The translations under genes and the position numbers were made by a program. Under the pieces are notes generated by a model, which searched no databases, was not told the origin of the DNA, and saw only the letters and a list, made by a program, of their open reading frames with translations. A stretch of 64,000 bases of DNA. Origin: Periplaneta americana. Lineage: Eukaryota; Arthropoda; Insecta; Blattodea; Blattidae. Location of the stretch: assembly GCF_040183065.1 (NCBI RefSeq), contig NW_027185502.1, positions 1,353,501 to 1,417,500 of the forward strand, written 5' to 3'. Below, piece by piece: positions 1-10,960 of this stretch. Each line of letters opens with the position of its first letter. The stretch's first letter is position 1.

Positions 1-1191
1 ATCTATCCCACTTACGTTCTCTGCTAGGTCTACTACTCAGAAGCTGTTTATCTCTATTGCTATGATGGAACTGAAGACAAAGTAGGCATATTTTATTTTG
101 TGCAACGATAGAACTAATAATATTTGTGGATCTTCTCCTTAGTTCAATTGCAATTATTTGTGTAAAATGAAAAAAATTATACAGAGTGTAAGAGGTATAA
201 GTGCCGTCCTTTTCACAGTCGTCGGGGACAGTCTACAGGATCAAAAAATGTCCATACAACATAGGATCAAAACTTGATAGTTTTCCCAGAAAAAATATTT
301 CTTCTGTTTTTATTCGCATTATACTGCTTATATCGTTAGTAAAATTACGAAAACAATTACATCAGTAGGTATATCTAGCAAAGCATTAATGTTACTTTAA
401 ATAGATATTTGTATGTTCTATTATGTTTTCGTGAAATTAAATAAAATTTCATGCTTAAATTTGTTACTATTCTGGCGTGAGGGACATGGCAACGTGTTCA
501 GCAGGCAGTACTCTGCACAGACGTACGTACGAGTCAGCTGAGTTCAAGCTCCCTGTGCATAGGTCTACTGCCGAGCGGATGGCAGTTTGGTACCAGGTAT
601 TCGATAAACAACTTACCATTACATTCAAAGTTTAGGAATATCATATGTTATTAATTTATGGAGAAAGTCGTCGTAATTCAAGTGAGGCAAGAAGATGTAC
701 CGTCAATGTTTTCCGCAATGAAGATTACCTAATCGGCGAACTTTTGTAGCGATTTCTCAACAATTATTACAAACTAGGAGTCTCTTACCTCGTTTCGAAA
801 ATCACACAAATAGAAATTTCTTTAAAATGGTACTGCTTTATGGAAGCGAGCGATATTAAAATGTTGCATTTAAAAAAAAGTCCGTGTGATTTTGTGCAGT
901 AAACCTTTATTGTTTATTTTTTAGACGTATAATAAAAATGGACCAATATTGCCAATATTGTTAAATAAAATAGAAATTTACTATAAAGTTATATTAAGGA
1001 GATTGAATGTTTGTATTTGCTGTTCGTTTTATGTAAACAACGGTCCGCCCCTTCATTAGAACAGAGCACCTGTTTTGTACCGCTATGTCTGTATCCGCTT
1101 GAGCTGTACCTTGTGCTTGTAAACTCTCTCCTCCTCATCCAGCAACGTTGCCAAACGCCTAATATTGTAAACTTTAATAATTAGATAAATA
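1..1191. other. AT-rich sequence, no feature recognised
   Basis: I see no open frame with a recognisable motif and no terminal repeats. Earlier gustatory-receptor exons could lie here or outside the window, but none could be identified by splice sites plus motif. Confidence 0.5.
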
Positions 1192-1677
1192 TTGCAATTA
1201 GAAAAAAAAATGTGCCCGAAGATTGAAATTTTAGCACACGTCTTGGGATTCTATGAACAGGGATTGCTCTTGAAGAACTCTAGACATCATCTTGGGAGAT
1301 CCAAAATTGCTGCCGCATTAAGAAATAAGGGCTGGATTGTAGAAGAAGAAATCTCCTGTCTAGCTGAAAATGGGTCAACAAGACAAGTAGATATTTTAGC
1401 GTACAATGCTGACACTAAACAGGGCATCATTGTGGACCCCACGATACGTTTCGAAGTAGGATGTCATCAGTCAGTCGAGGTCCACCTTGAGAAGAAGTCG
1501 ATCTATGAGCCTACAGTCAACTATTTCAAGCTGAATTATGCCTTAATTCACGTTGAAGTATTCGGCTTGCTCATAAGTGCTCGACGGACTATACCTGCTT
1601 TTTTCGAAGAATTTCGACGGCATTTTTCTCTACCAACGTCTCTGAGGGTTGACATTGTGATACCAAATCCGAATTAA
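1192..1677 (+). pseudogene. R2-type non-LTR retrotransposon, C-terminal endonuclease tail
   Basis: The open frame encodes 161 residues resembling the end of a type-1 (R2-like) retrotransposon polyprotein, the restriction-like endonuclease that nicks target DNA for reverse transcription. Visible are a His-rich start (SRHHLGRSKIAAALR, about 30-43), then the PD-(D/E)XK-like core RQVDILAY with Asp67, IIVDPT with Asp82 and Glu88, and a conserved hydrophobic tail ending at a TAA stop. The usual Pro before the first Asp is Val. The zinc-finger, reverse transcriptase and linker regions are absent upstream, so this is a 5'-truncated copy, and the first Met is only the first in the open stretch. The family call rests on motif recall. 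Confidence 0.6.
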
Positions 1678-1832
1678 TCACATGGTGCCACATTAAGAGC
1701 AATTGTAATTTTTCACGCCCTTTTCTTTGTTTCCCTTCTTTAAAATTTAATATCTATGTTTACATATGTATAACAATTTTTTTTGAGTATATACTGAGTC
1801 CGTAAGGGCTACCCACAATGGGGAGCAGTTTA

Positions 1833-1833
1833 C

Positions 1834-1920
<87 letters not shown>
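1833..1920. repeat. (ATT)n microsatellite
   Basis: A nearly pure run of ATT/TTA trinucleotides about 90 bp long. The opposite strand gives a poly-isoleucine frame that is not a gene. Confidence 0.95.
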
Positions 1921-2157
1921 ATGAATAATCATCAGTTAAAACAATGACACTTATACCCCTTACACCTTGTATAAGAGGAGTACGAAGGGAACTACCACAG
2001 TGCAGTTTAGCCTAGGCGGACTTTGCAAAAAGAATAAATTCAAATAATTACATCTTACTTTTAAAACTTTTCTCCATGCATTTCACTAGTAATGGAAAAC
2101 GTTTAATCTCTGCTCTTCTCAGCAATCAATATTACTTTCCTGTGATTCATAGCAATG

Positions 2158-2408
2158 AAACGTCCACACCTGTGGAGTAACGGCCAGCGCGTCTGGCCGC
2201 GAAACCAGGTGGCCCGGGTTCGATTCCTGGTTGGGACAAGTTACCTGGTTTGAGGTTTTTTCCGGGGTTTTCCCTCAACCCAATATGAGCAAATGCTGGG
2301 TAACTTTCGGTGCTGGACCCCGGACTCATTTCACCGGCATTATCACCTTCATCTCATTCAGACGCTAAATAACCTTAGATGTTGATACAGCGTCGTAAAA
2401 TAACCCAA
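2158..2408 (+). repeat. tRNA-derived SINE, family A
   Basis: Begins with a tRNA-like head (A-box-like GTGGAGTAACGGCCAGCG and B box GGTTCGATTCC), followed by a shared body (GTTACCTGGTTTGAGG, TTTTCCCTCAACCCAATATG) and the tail GACGCTAAATAACCTTAG then TTGATACAGCGTCGTAAAAT. The same order recurs at 8751-9007. RNA polymerase III promoter boxes plus a common tail mark it as a SINE. It lies just upstream of gustatory-receptor exon 2520-2663. Confidence 0.85.
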
Positions 2409-2519
2409 TAAAATAAGCAATGAAACATTAATTTATGTTCGTTCCCTCGTAGGATTGTGGCGGTCACAATTGTGTAGCATTCAGATAGAATGTTAACTAT
2501 TACTCACCACTCTTGGCAG

Positions 2520-2663
2520 ACGATGGCGGCGGACGGCCCGCGAGGGTTACAGCGACCTGTCCTTCCTCACCAAGCAGCTGGATGCGCGGGTCAAGGCCCT
2601 CGTGCTGCTCTCCTTCTCCTCCAACCTCTACCACATCTGCCAGCAGCTCTACAACAGCATGAC
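2520..2663 (+). CDS. Gustatory receptor exon A (third from last)
   Basis: Acceptor CACTCTTGGCAG precedes the exon and donor GTTAGT follows it. The 144 nt read 1+141+2 and stay open, encoding WRRTAREGYSDLSFLTKQL, then the LLSFSSNLYHICQQLYNSM segment typical of sugar receptors. The split codon AC|G joins exon 11699-11859. Confidence 0.85.
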
Positions 2664-2747
2664 GTTAGTACCTAGAGATTGGCCTCCAACGCTTGACGCA
2701 ATGCCACGGTGAAATTTAGACTATCTCTTATTATTTAATAATTGTCT

Positions 2748-2748
<1 letters not shown>

Positions 2749-2823
<75 letters not shown>
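2749..2823. repeat. (ATT)n microsatellite
   Basis: About 75 bp of ATT with a few AGT interruptions, immediately upstream of a retrotransposon fragment. Confidence 0.9.
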
Positions 2824-2825
<2 letters not shown>

Positions 2826-2835
2826 TTTATGAAGA

Positions 2836-3440
2836 GGTAGAAAAATCAAATATCTTGGCGCAACAGTAACAAATATATATAAATAATACTCGGGGGGAAA
2901 TTAAACGCAGAATAAATATGGGAAATGCCTGTTATTATTCGCTTGAGATGCTTTTGTCACCTAGTCTGCTGTCAAAAAATCTTAAAGTTAGAATTTATAA
3001 AACAGTTATATTACCGGTTGTTCTGTATGGTTGTGGAACTTGGACTGTCACTTTGAGAGAGGAACAGAGATTAAGGGTGTTTGAGAATAAGGTTCTTGGA
3101 AAATATTTGGGGCTAAGTGGGATGAAGTTACAGGAGAATGGAGAAAGTTACACAACGCAGAATTGCACGCATTGTATTGACTTGACATAATTAGGAACAT
3201 TAAATACACGTATGGGCGAATCCAGAAATGCACATAGAGTGTTAGTTGGGAGGCCGGAGGGAAAAAGACCTTTCGGGAGGCCGAGACGTAGATGGGAATA
3301 TAATATTAAAATGGATTTGAGGGAGGTGGGATATGATGATAGAGACTCGATTAATCTTGCTCAGGATAGAGACCAATGGCGGGCTTATGTGAGGGCGGCA
3401 ATGAACCTCCGAGTTCCTTAAAAGCCAGTAAGTAAGTAAT
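2836..3440 (+). mobile_element. Non-LTR retrotransposon, 3' end of reverse transcriptase ORF (copy 1)
   Basis: This is the most repeated retroelement of the window. Reading across two frames gives KIKYLGATVTN-like, NLKVRIYKTVILPVVLYGC and LREEQRLRVFENKVL, then VLVGRPEGKRPFGRPRRRW and YVRAAMNLRVP before the stop. These are the thumb and C-terminal region of the reverse-transcriptase ORF. A frameshift near 3180 has lost the RHLRWAGHVAR segment. The 3' end runs into (GTAA)n-type sequence, the usual tail here. The 5' part with the catalytic YADD box is missing. Confidence 0.8.
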
Positions 3441-3477
3441 TACAGACGTCTGAGATAGGCATAGCAAGTAGCACGTA

Positions 3478-3859
3478 TGAGCCAATCCAGAAATGCATAT
3501 AGAGTGTTAATTGGGAGACCGGAGGGAAAAAGACCTTCGGGGAGGCCGAGACGTAGATGGGAGGATAATATTAAAATGGATTTGAGGGAGGTGGGATATG
3601 ATGATAGAGACTGGATTAATCTTGTACAGCAGTAGTGTCAGAGTTGTAAGCTCCAAAACCGGTTGTGGAGCTAGAGAGTGCAGTCGGAGCGTGAATTTGC
3701 TTATGTCTGTGGAAACACCGGAGCACGCAACGAGTCATAGTGGAGCGCTCCGCTCCGTTTAGTCTCTGCCTGACAACGCTCTTGTACAGGATAGGGACCG
3801 ATGGCGGGCTTATGTGAGGGCGATAATGAACCTGCGTGTTCTTTAAAAGCCATTTGTTA

Positions 3860-3860
<1 letters not shown>
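3478..3860 (+). mobile_element. Same non-LTR family, second 3' fragment, split by a MITE
   Basis: Sequence matching the copy just upstream resumes (GPEGKRP.GRPRRRWEDNIK) and is interrupted after CTTGTACAG by a 152-bp insert. It then continues GATAGGGACCGATGGCGGGC to the same 3' end. Confidence 0.8.
3630..3781. mobile_element. Short hAT-like MITE inside a retrotransposon remnant
   Basis: Ends CAGTAGTGTCAGAG and CTCTGCCTGACAACGCTC are imperfect inverted repeats. The insert is flanked on both sides by TCTTGTACAG (3620-3629 and 3780-3789), a duplicated target inside the retrotransposon reading frame. An 8-bp duplication, TTGTACAG, fits a hAT mechanism. It has no coding capacity. Confidence 0.65.

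Positions 3861-3944
<84 letters not shown>
3859..3944. repeat. (AAT)n/(ATT)n inverted microsatellite
   Basis: AAT repeats run directly into ATT repeats, giving a perfect self-complementary hairpin of about 85 bp. Confidence 0.9.
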
Positions 3945-3945
<1 letters not shown>

Positions 3946-3946
<1 letters not shown>

Positions 3947-4035
3947 TAACGAAACTGCATCAACTGCGAGGTTGTAAATACAGCTTCGATGGAATTGGTG
4001 ATGCCGATACGAAATGGAATTTTGACAACATGACT
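3946..4035 (-). repeat. SINE 3' end fragment
   Basis: On the minus strand this is the tail common to the SINEs here (a GAGGTTGTAAATACAGCTTC variant of the AACCTCGTAGTTGATACAGC tail). The tRNA-like head is missing. Confidence 0.55.
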
Positions 4036-4438
4036 CCGAGGATTATATATTGTATTACCTGACGTTCGCTATACAGTTCAGAGAAGCAAACAAACCTATC
4101 GGCCAAGCGAAACTCGAATCGCTTGCGAAACCAATCCAGGTTGGCAGCTTCTTAATTGTTATCTTCAAAATTTAAAGTTGACGGAAGAATAATTCATTTA
4201 TTTACTTGTTTATTTACTTATCAATCACTCGAGCAATCAATCCGTCAGTTTGTCTCTGCCTGCCTACCTACTTACGCTCATCCATCTATCCTTCCTTCGA
4301 AACATCTATCCTTCTGTTAGCCAACAGCTATTAGCCAATAATAAATTATTTCAAAACAAGCAATGCATCTCTTCTCTTGCGATAATTGCGGCGCCATTTT
4401 CCCATTTTTGGCGCTGTGCAGGTTTTTAATATCTTCGG

Positions 4439-4477
4439 AGCCACCGGCGTGGCTCAGTCGTTAAGGCGCTTGCCTGC
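4439..4477 (+). repeat. SINE head fragment (family B)
   Basis: GCCACCGGCGTGGCTCAGTC and TTAAGGCGCTTGCCTGC match the tRNA-like head of the complete family-B SINE at 37775-38028 (minus). The copy stops where the foldback element starts and does not resume beyond it. Confidence 0.7.
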
Positions 4478-5447
4478 CGCACAGTGTGCAGTAACGCAAA
4501 TCTAGCTGGACAAAATGCATAACTTTCCTGCATTTCAACGGATTGTTATGACACTTTGTACAGACCTTATAGATAACACATATTCTTTGTGTACAAACTC
4601 TAACTACGATTGTGCAAGAGGAACTACCCCTTTAACCGAGGTGGTTTTAGACAAAAATAGTAACTTCTCTCCTATGTAACAGATTTTTATGAAAAATTGT
4701 AAGGAAGTTACAGGTAGAATATATTTTTTGTGTACAAACTATATACACAGTTCCAAAAGAGGGGCGTATATTTACACAAGATTAACTTCTCCCCTGCATA
4801 ACAGATTTTATGAAACTTTGTACAAGAGTTACAGGTAGCATATATTTCTGTGTACAAATTCTGATTACATCTGTATGCCACCTGTAGGCCTAGTAGTTAT
4901 ACAAAGTTGCATAAAAATATATTATATAGGAGAGAAATTGTTAATTTTTTCTAAATGCACCAATGTAAAGAGGCAATTCCTCTTATAAAACATAATCAGA
5001 CTTTGTAGACAAAAAATATGTTCCACCTGAAACTTCTGTACAAAGTTTCATAAAAATCTGTTAAATAGGAAAGAACTTATTAATTTTGTTTAAATGCATT
5101 TCTAAAGGAATAGTTTCACTTATGGAACACTTCCACCGGATGCTTGCCAACTTGCAGTGTAAATAAAAATACACACAAATATAGTTTGTGCACAAAAAAT
5201 ATATGCTACTTGTAACTTCCGTACAATGTGTCCTAAAAATCATTTAGAAAGGACAGAAGTTATTAATTCTGTCTAAATGCACCCGCTATAAAGGGGTAGT
5301 TTTTCTTGTCCAAACGTAATCAGGGTTTGTACACAAATGATATGTGCCACCTGTAAGTCAAGTACAAAGTTTCATAACAATTCGTTAGACTGCAGAGAAG
5401 TTATTAATTTTGTCCAGCTAATAATTTGCGTTCTGATCCACTGTGCG
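4478..5447. mobile_element. Foldback DNA transposon with sub-repeated inverted arms
   Basis: The ends are inverted repeats (CGCACAGTG...AACGCAAAT..TAGCTGGACAAAAT on the left, mirrored at 5397-5447). Inside, both arms consist of diverged tandem sub-repeats of about 100-160 bp containing TGTGTACAAA, GTTACAGGTAG and AACTTCTC.CCT, in one orientation up to about 4885 and in the opposite one after it. The whole 970 bp is thus a long imperfect palindrome with internal tandem structure. No transposase frame is present, so it would be mobilised in trans. A clear target duplication was not found. Confidence 0.75.
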
Positions 5448-6303
5448 TTTCTTAAGGATAGATAAAAATGTGTCCAATGTATTTTTAAACTGATATTCCT
5501 TATCATGTGAATAATATTGTAAGTCTAAAACACTCTCACAGTGATTAAAAACTTCCTTAGTCAATGATTCTTTTCTGCTGTTAAGCCAAACATGAAATAG
5601 TTACCGTATGTCCCACCACTGAAAAAATTAGTTACATATAAATGCGCAAGAACGCGCAAACTTTAAAACAAGGATTCAACACTATAAATGATGCTGTATT
5701 AAATGGTGAAGGAATTGTTGTAACCGGACGTGACCGGCTATACTAAAACTCACATTATATTTGGAGAACTTTAAAAACATAAGTTTTTCAATTGTAATGT
5801 AAACCTACTGTAAGAAGGAAAATATTTTATAAACTTGTAATTGAAGTTACTTTAGTAAGAACGTACCGATTATGAACAAATTCCATGTTTCACAACACAA
5901 TAAATCACTAACAATTGGCTCTCTCTGTCTACGACTGAACCGGAGCTAGACGTGTTAGGAAGAACTCAAAGTTTATACCCTTCTAAATATAGTTTGCCGC
6001 TGATAAATCAGTAAAAGCTATTACTTATAACCAGGCTTAGAGACTTTAGACCCGATAGATGAAAACAGTGCGATTTCAAGTTGGAAAGCAGGACGGTAGT
6101 GGGTGGGGGCAGTGAGGGTAGCGACCTACCTGTCGTCCCATGTGCTTTATTTACTCAGTCATACTCGTAAGGCAGGGAGAGGAGGTACTGCTCTGATAAT
6201 AAAAACAGTCCCGTATACCTAGTTCACTTCATGAGAAGAGAGGACAGGAGATAGCTAGTAGTCTAGTTTTTATCTGTGCATCTATCTGATTAGTCTAAGA
6301 ATA
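5448..6303. other. Intron sequence of the receptor gene, nothing recognised
   Basis: AT-rich, without long frames or obvious terminal repeats. Confidence 0.4.
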
Positions 6304-6370
6304 TACAGTGAATGTAAAAAGTATTCGCACAACGATGTTTTTATTACAAATTGAACCTTAAATGAAGTAT

Positions 6371-7054
6371 ATATTTTGATGTACCGAAGTACATATGATA
6401 TTTCCATGCAGATATTCTGCGTCATCATATGACGAAAGAGTGATGGAACGGAGAAAAATTCTCTCCGGCGCCGGGATTTGAACCCGGGTTTTCAGCTCTA
6501 CGTGCTGATGCTTTATCCACTAAGCCACGGCGGATACAACCCCGACGCCGGTTAGAATCGTCTCAGATTAAGCTCCATCTCTTGGGTTCCCTCTAGTGGC
6601 CGCCCTCTGCACTACGTCATAGATGTCTATGAACGCAGGACCGAAGTCCATACATGTGTTGAGGTGCACTCGAATGAGTGACTGGTTGGCCGGGATCCGA
6701 CGGTATAGGCGCCGTCTTAAATCACAAAGTGATTTATTACGCATATCATATATATTTTGATGTACCGAAGTACATATGATATTTCCATGCAGATATTCTG
6801 CGTCATCATATGATGAAAGAGTGATGGAACGGAGAAAAATTCTCTCCGGCGCCGGGATTTGAACCCGGGTTTTCAGCTCTACGTGTTGATGCTTTATCCA
6901 CTAAGCCACGCCGGATACAACCCCGACGCCGGTTAGAATCGTCTCAGATTAAGCTCCATCTCTTGGGTTCCCTCTAGTGGCCGCCCTCTGCACTACGTCA
7001 TATATATACTCCCGGCGCCGGAGAGAAGTTTTCTCCGTTCCATCACTCTTTCAT
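6371..7054 (-). repeat. SINE dimer inserted in the Tc1 element
   Basis: A 14-bp duplication, CTTAAATGAAGTAT (6357-6370 and 7055-7068), brackets the insert. A 381-bp monomer beginning TATATTTTGATGTACC occurs twice in direct order (from 6370 and from 6751), the second truncated near 7010. Read on the minus strand each has a tRNA-like head with GTGGCTTAGTGGATAAAGCA as A-box region and GGGTTCAAATCCC as B box. The last 45 bp (7010-7054) are an inverted copy of the block around 6433-6475, so the insert ends in a fold-back. Confidence 0.8.
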
Positions 7055-7357
7055 CTTAAATGAAGTATTATTAATTCTTGGTATGAAATAAACTGTTCAC
7101 GTATAATAATAGTGCATCACATAGCAAATACACACAATGGATTTTAATAATTTTGCATGTAGGTTCTGTCATAGTTCAGTAAATTGAATGCCTAACAAAA
7201 CTACAGCATAAAAAGTATTCGCACACTTAACTCTGTTGACGAATAAAAGCATTCATCCGGAACGCAGTAGGCACATGGTACTAAGAAAATGCTCCTAATG
7301 CATGTTCCAAGACAGTTTGATTCTAGAATCACAAGTAGTATATAACTATCACGCCAA

Positions 7358-8357
7358 ATGGGACTAAGAGGGAAGGAAACTTCTAAGAAAGAAAGGGCTG
7401 CTATCATTCGTCTGCATAATCAATGTAAAGCACTGAGTGAAACATCAGCGATTGTGAATAGAGGTAAGCCAACCATCAAGGGAATCATAGACAGATACGG
7501 GGAAAGAAATTTAAGGAGAAGTGGCCGGCAGAGGAAAATAAACGAATACAGTGGCAGAACAATCATACGAACAATTAAAGAGAATCCGCATATTACTGCA
7601 GCAGAGCTTCAATGTGATCTCGGCATAAGTGTATGTAACAGTACAATTCGAAATTAAGTAAGGAGCAGCGAATGCCATGGTAGAATCGCCCATAGGAAAT
7701 GCTAACATCAGTAAAGTTAATAAGAGTAAAAGATTGGACTTTGTGAAACAAATCTTAACCGCCCCAAGAATTTTGGAATAGAATGCTTTTACCTGATGAA
7801 AGTCAGTTCAATATATTTCAGTCTGATGGGAGAATTTTCGTGCGGAGAAAAAAAAATGCTGAACTGGAAAAGAAAAATCTTCGTCCCACAGTGAAACAAG
7901 GTGGAGTTTGAGTACTAGTATGGGGGTGCATGAGTTCAGCACGAGTGGAGTTGTTGGCTTTTATAGAGGGCAGTATGGATCACCAACGTTACACTGATAT
8001 TCTGAATGATCATGTAGTGCTTTGTGCCCAAAAATTTGGCATCAGGAACAATTTCATATTCATGCAAAATAAGGACCCCAAACACACGGCCCACAATACT
8101 CGACTGTGGATTCTCTATAGCATCCCTTCATACCTTCAGACACCTCCCCAGTCACCAGACATCAACCCAATCGAGACCTTTGGGATTATTTAGAAATGAG
8201 ACTTAGAACCAGGCATATTACCAGCAAAGAGTCTCTAAAGACTGCAATTGTACAAGAGTGGAACATTCCGGCAAGTATTACTTCAAATTTAGTTAATTCT
8301 ATCCCCAGAAGGTTAGAGGCTATTCTAAAATGCAAGGGCTACCCTCCAAAGTATTGA
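7358..8357 (+). pseudogene. Tc1-type transposase, inactive
   Basis: The N-terminal helix-turn-helix part is open (7358-7657: ETSKKERAAIIRLHNQCKAL, later the GRQRKI hook). Frame is lost near 7657 and the catalytic part continues in other frames: LLPDESQFNIF with the first Asp, WGCMSSARVE, a QNKDPKHTAHN block and PPQSPDINPIETFG. The second catalytic Asp, normally in QDNDPKHT, is read here as Asn (QNKDPKHT). With at least one frameshift and this substitution the protein cannot work. It ends CKGYPPKY before TGA at about 8357. Confidence 0.8.
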
Positions 8358-8750
8358 AATTGAAAAGGAACTGACTTAAGTGAGACCAGTGTGCGAATAC
8401 TTTTTGTTCGTATTTTTCTTTGGTATCATTGTGTTTTAATCAAACATAATTGTTTATTTTGAGAATTGTGCAATTAATTTTGAGTTTATGTGTAAACAAA
8501 TAACAGAGAATGTGTACACTTGTACCTAACTTGTGTTCATGTCTAAAAAGTTGAGAGTATAGGATTTGAAGCACATTAATTACTACTATATATTTTTATT
8601 ACCCACCGTGCGAATACTTTTTACACTCACTGTATGCGATATTCTGTGACATAAAAGACATGCTAGCAGGGAAGAGGTCTACGGACACTGCTGGGTTAGC
8701 GAAAATAGATTTCAATGACTTAGTGTGTTTTCGTTTTGCATTCATTACAT

Positions 8751-9007
8751 CATCCACACTTGTGGAGTAACGGTTAGCGCGTCTGGCCGCGAAATCAGGT
8801 GGCCCGAGTTCAATTGCCGGTCGGGGCAAGTTACCTGGTTGAGGTTTTTTTCTGGGTTTTCCCCTCAACCCAATGTGAACAAATCCTGGGTTACTTTCGG
8901 TGCTGGACCGCAGACTTATTTCACTGGCATTATCATCTTCATCTCATTCAGACGCTAAATAACCTAAGATGTTGATAAAGCGTCGTAAAATAACCTACTA
9001 AAATAAA
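8751..9007 (+). repeat. tRNA-derived SINE, family A (second copy)
   Basis: Same head, body and tail as 2158-2408: TGTGGAGTAACGGTTAGCGC, a degraded B box (AGTTCAATTGC), CCTCAACCCAATGTGAAC, and the tail GTTGATAAAGCGTCGTAAAA. Confidence 0.85.
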
Positions 9008-9900
9008 ATAAATCCGTTACATCATGTGATGTAGAGCGGAGCGTCTCCAAATATAAGCTTTGTCTTGCCGACTACCGAAGAAAATTTAGTTTTGAGACCT
9101 TCAGAATGTGTGTTGTAGTAGGCTACATTGTAACAGTACCATGTATTGTACATCATAAGTTGTGTATATTGTGTAGGATTATTATGTGTGTTGAGTAAGT
9201 ATTGCACTTGTGCTTATGACAGAAGCCGAAAGGAAATGCATATTAATTTATTTTGAAAATTTCGCATTATAGGTTTGTTTATTTTAATATATGTAAACAT
9301 TAATTTTTTGGTCCAATAGAATTTTTTTCCTCTAACAATCGTTTTACTTTAATGTTTGATAAATTAGTTGCTGTTTTTTGGAACGTCACTGTACAGCACC
9401 AGCAGACTGGACTGAACTGGGTTTCATGTACACATGCCTCTTCTTCTGCCGACTCCCATACCCCTCTAACACAGTGAAAAAGCTGCCTATAGTATGGACT
9501 TAGTAAACTTATTCTATCGGGTCCAAAATCTCGATGTCTGCTTATAACTAAAGATGAGGGGTTTGTGCGCAGCACGAAAAACACGCTGACTCGACAGGGA
9601 GCATAGGTGGACAGACAGGTGAACAACTACGACCAGTGCGACCAAAATAAATGCAACTACATGCTATCCATGTGCCTACCTGCCGTCTTATCATAACAAC
9701 ACGGAATGAACACAGGCCTTCATAGTCCAATGCACTGCAGTGGTGAACTGACGTAGTGAGCAGTAGTTACCTGCAACGACGGCAACTAAGCAGACAATTG
9801 TATGCACAGTGTGTGAGTATGAACTTAAAATATTGTGTAGGAAGTATTACGTAGAAAGACGTAACAGCAGAAAATATAAAGACAATATTTCACGCGCTTT
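9008..9900. other. Intron sequence, no feature recognised
   Basis: Minus-strand frames at 9300-9730 have no recognisable motif. Part of this may be the 5' non-coding region of the adjacent hAT relic, but its terminal repeat was not located with confidence. Confidence 0.35.
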
Positions 9901-9934
9901 AAAGGTGGTGATTCCCTCAACATCAAAATTAGTA

Positions 9935-10398
9935 TGAAACGCAAAATCAGAATTTGCTAAGGATATATGTGCGATGATGATTAAAACACACATTCCGTTC
10001 GAGGATTTTTCCAAAAATATACCAAGCAGAGCGTTCCGAATCAGACGACGCTCCGTGAAGACTATGTATCTGATTGCATAGCAATAATAAAAGAAGTGTC
10101 AGAAAAAATCAAGGAAGGACCTCCAGGACCTTGCACACAGAGAATAAAGAATAAATAACAGAAAAATAAGAACTATTTAACAATTTGTAACATGCTGAAT
10201 AATGCAACATCATCAGACGATAGGAAAGTATACTTGACATATGCACCGTTGACGTCCTGTGACATTGAAAGAAGCTTTTCGCAGTTCAAAACCTGTGTGA
10301 GTGATCGACGACGACGTTTGACATTCGATAATTTAAGAATGTTAGTAGTGGAGTGCAATTCGGCTTGTGATGGCTCTGAAGCTATGGATGAATCATAA
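9935..10398 (+). pseudogene. Internally deleted hAT transposase
   Basis: Two hAT parts stand side by side. The first (9950-10155, with a frame change) reads FAKDICAMMIKTHIPFEDF and TTLREDYVSDCIAIIKEV, the region after the BED zinc finger. The second (10192-10398) reads YAPLTSCDIERSFSQFK and RRRRLTFDNLRMLVVECN, the C-terminal dimerisation domain. The catalytic middle of several hundred residues is missing. A relic of the same family with a similar deletion lies at 38820-39525. Confidence 0.75.
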
Positions 10399-10727
10399 AG
10401 GCAAGTTTCTTCTCCTAACTATACTAATGTTTCTACAGATTCCTCATATTTGTATATTGTCATCTGCTAGACCTTAACGGAGTGTTGCATTTGTCATTTT
10501 TAGGCTGTACCCTTCGCATGGTTTGTTTACGTCGGAAGTCAACACAGGCACTGGGCATACAGCTGTGTAACGTCTATGTACAGGCAACCTGACGACAAAC
10601 CGCACAAATCTCTCAACTTTAGTCATAACATTCTTCAAATGTTAAAGAACATGAATTCATATTCACCTGTGCATCACTAAACAAGTTGAAATTTGATTTT
10701 TGTCCACCTAGATCGGGAAAATTGCAC

Positions 10728-10960
10728 ACTGTGTGCCGGTTTGAAGTTGCATTCGGGCTCCGGTTCGATCTCGGCTTGGGCTGGTTACCTGGTTGAGCTT
10801 TTTCAGAGGTTTTCCCCAATCGTAATGTGAATGGAAGGTAATGTATGACGAATCCTCGGCCTCATCTCGCCAAATACCATCTCGCTATCACTAATCTTAT
10901 CGACGCTAAATAACCTAGTAGTTGATACAGCGTCGTTAAATAACCAACTTAATATATATA
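10728..10960 (+). repeat. SINE, family B, lacking its first part
   Basis: B box GGTTCGATCTC, body GGTTACCTGGTTGAGC, TTTTCCCCAATCGTAATG, and tail GCTAAATAACCTAGTAGTTG followed by ATACAGCGTCGTTAAATAAC. It corresponds to the complete minus-strand copy at 37775-38028, but the A-box end is absent. Confidence 0.8.

Larger units (their letters stand above)
6306..8632 (+). mobile_element. Tc1-like transposon with IR/DR termini, interrupted
   Basis: Outer ends CAGTGAATGTAAAAAGTATT and, inverted at 8608-8632, CAGTGAGTGTAAAAAGTATT are flanked by TA dinucleotides (6304-6305 and 8633-8634), the Tc1/mariner target. A second copy of the motif lies inside each end (CATAAAAAGTATTCGCAC at 7207 and GTGCGAATACTTTTT at 8391). 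After discounting the nested SINE, outer and inner copies are about 210-220 bp apart on both sides, the IR/DR layout known from Sleeping Beauty-type elements. The transposase inside is broken. Confidence 0.85.

Noticed and set aside
480-600. Possible upstream gustatory-receptor exon with a GTATTC donor
   Set aside because: The translation shows no receptor motif and no acceptor with matching phase was found.
6466-6535. A possible tRNA gene on the minus strand (also near 6846-6915)
   Set aside because: The tRNA-like part is embedded in a repeated SINE monomer with target duplications, so it is a SINE head, not a tRNA gene.
7930-8206. Two overlapping open frames in the Tc1 element as separate genes
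   Set aside because: Both are parts or frame shadows of one broken Tc1 transposase.
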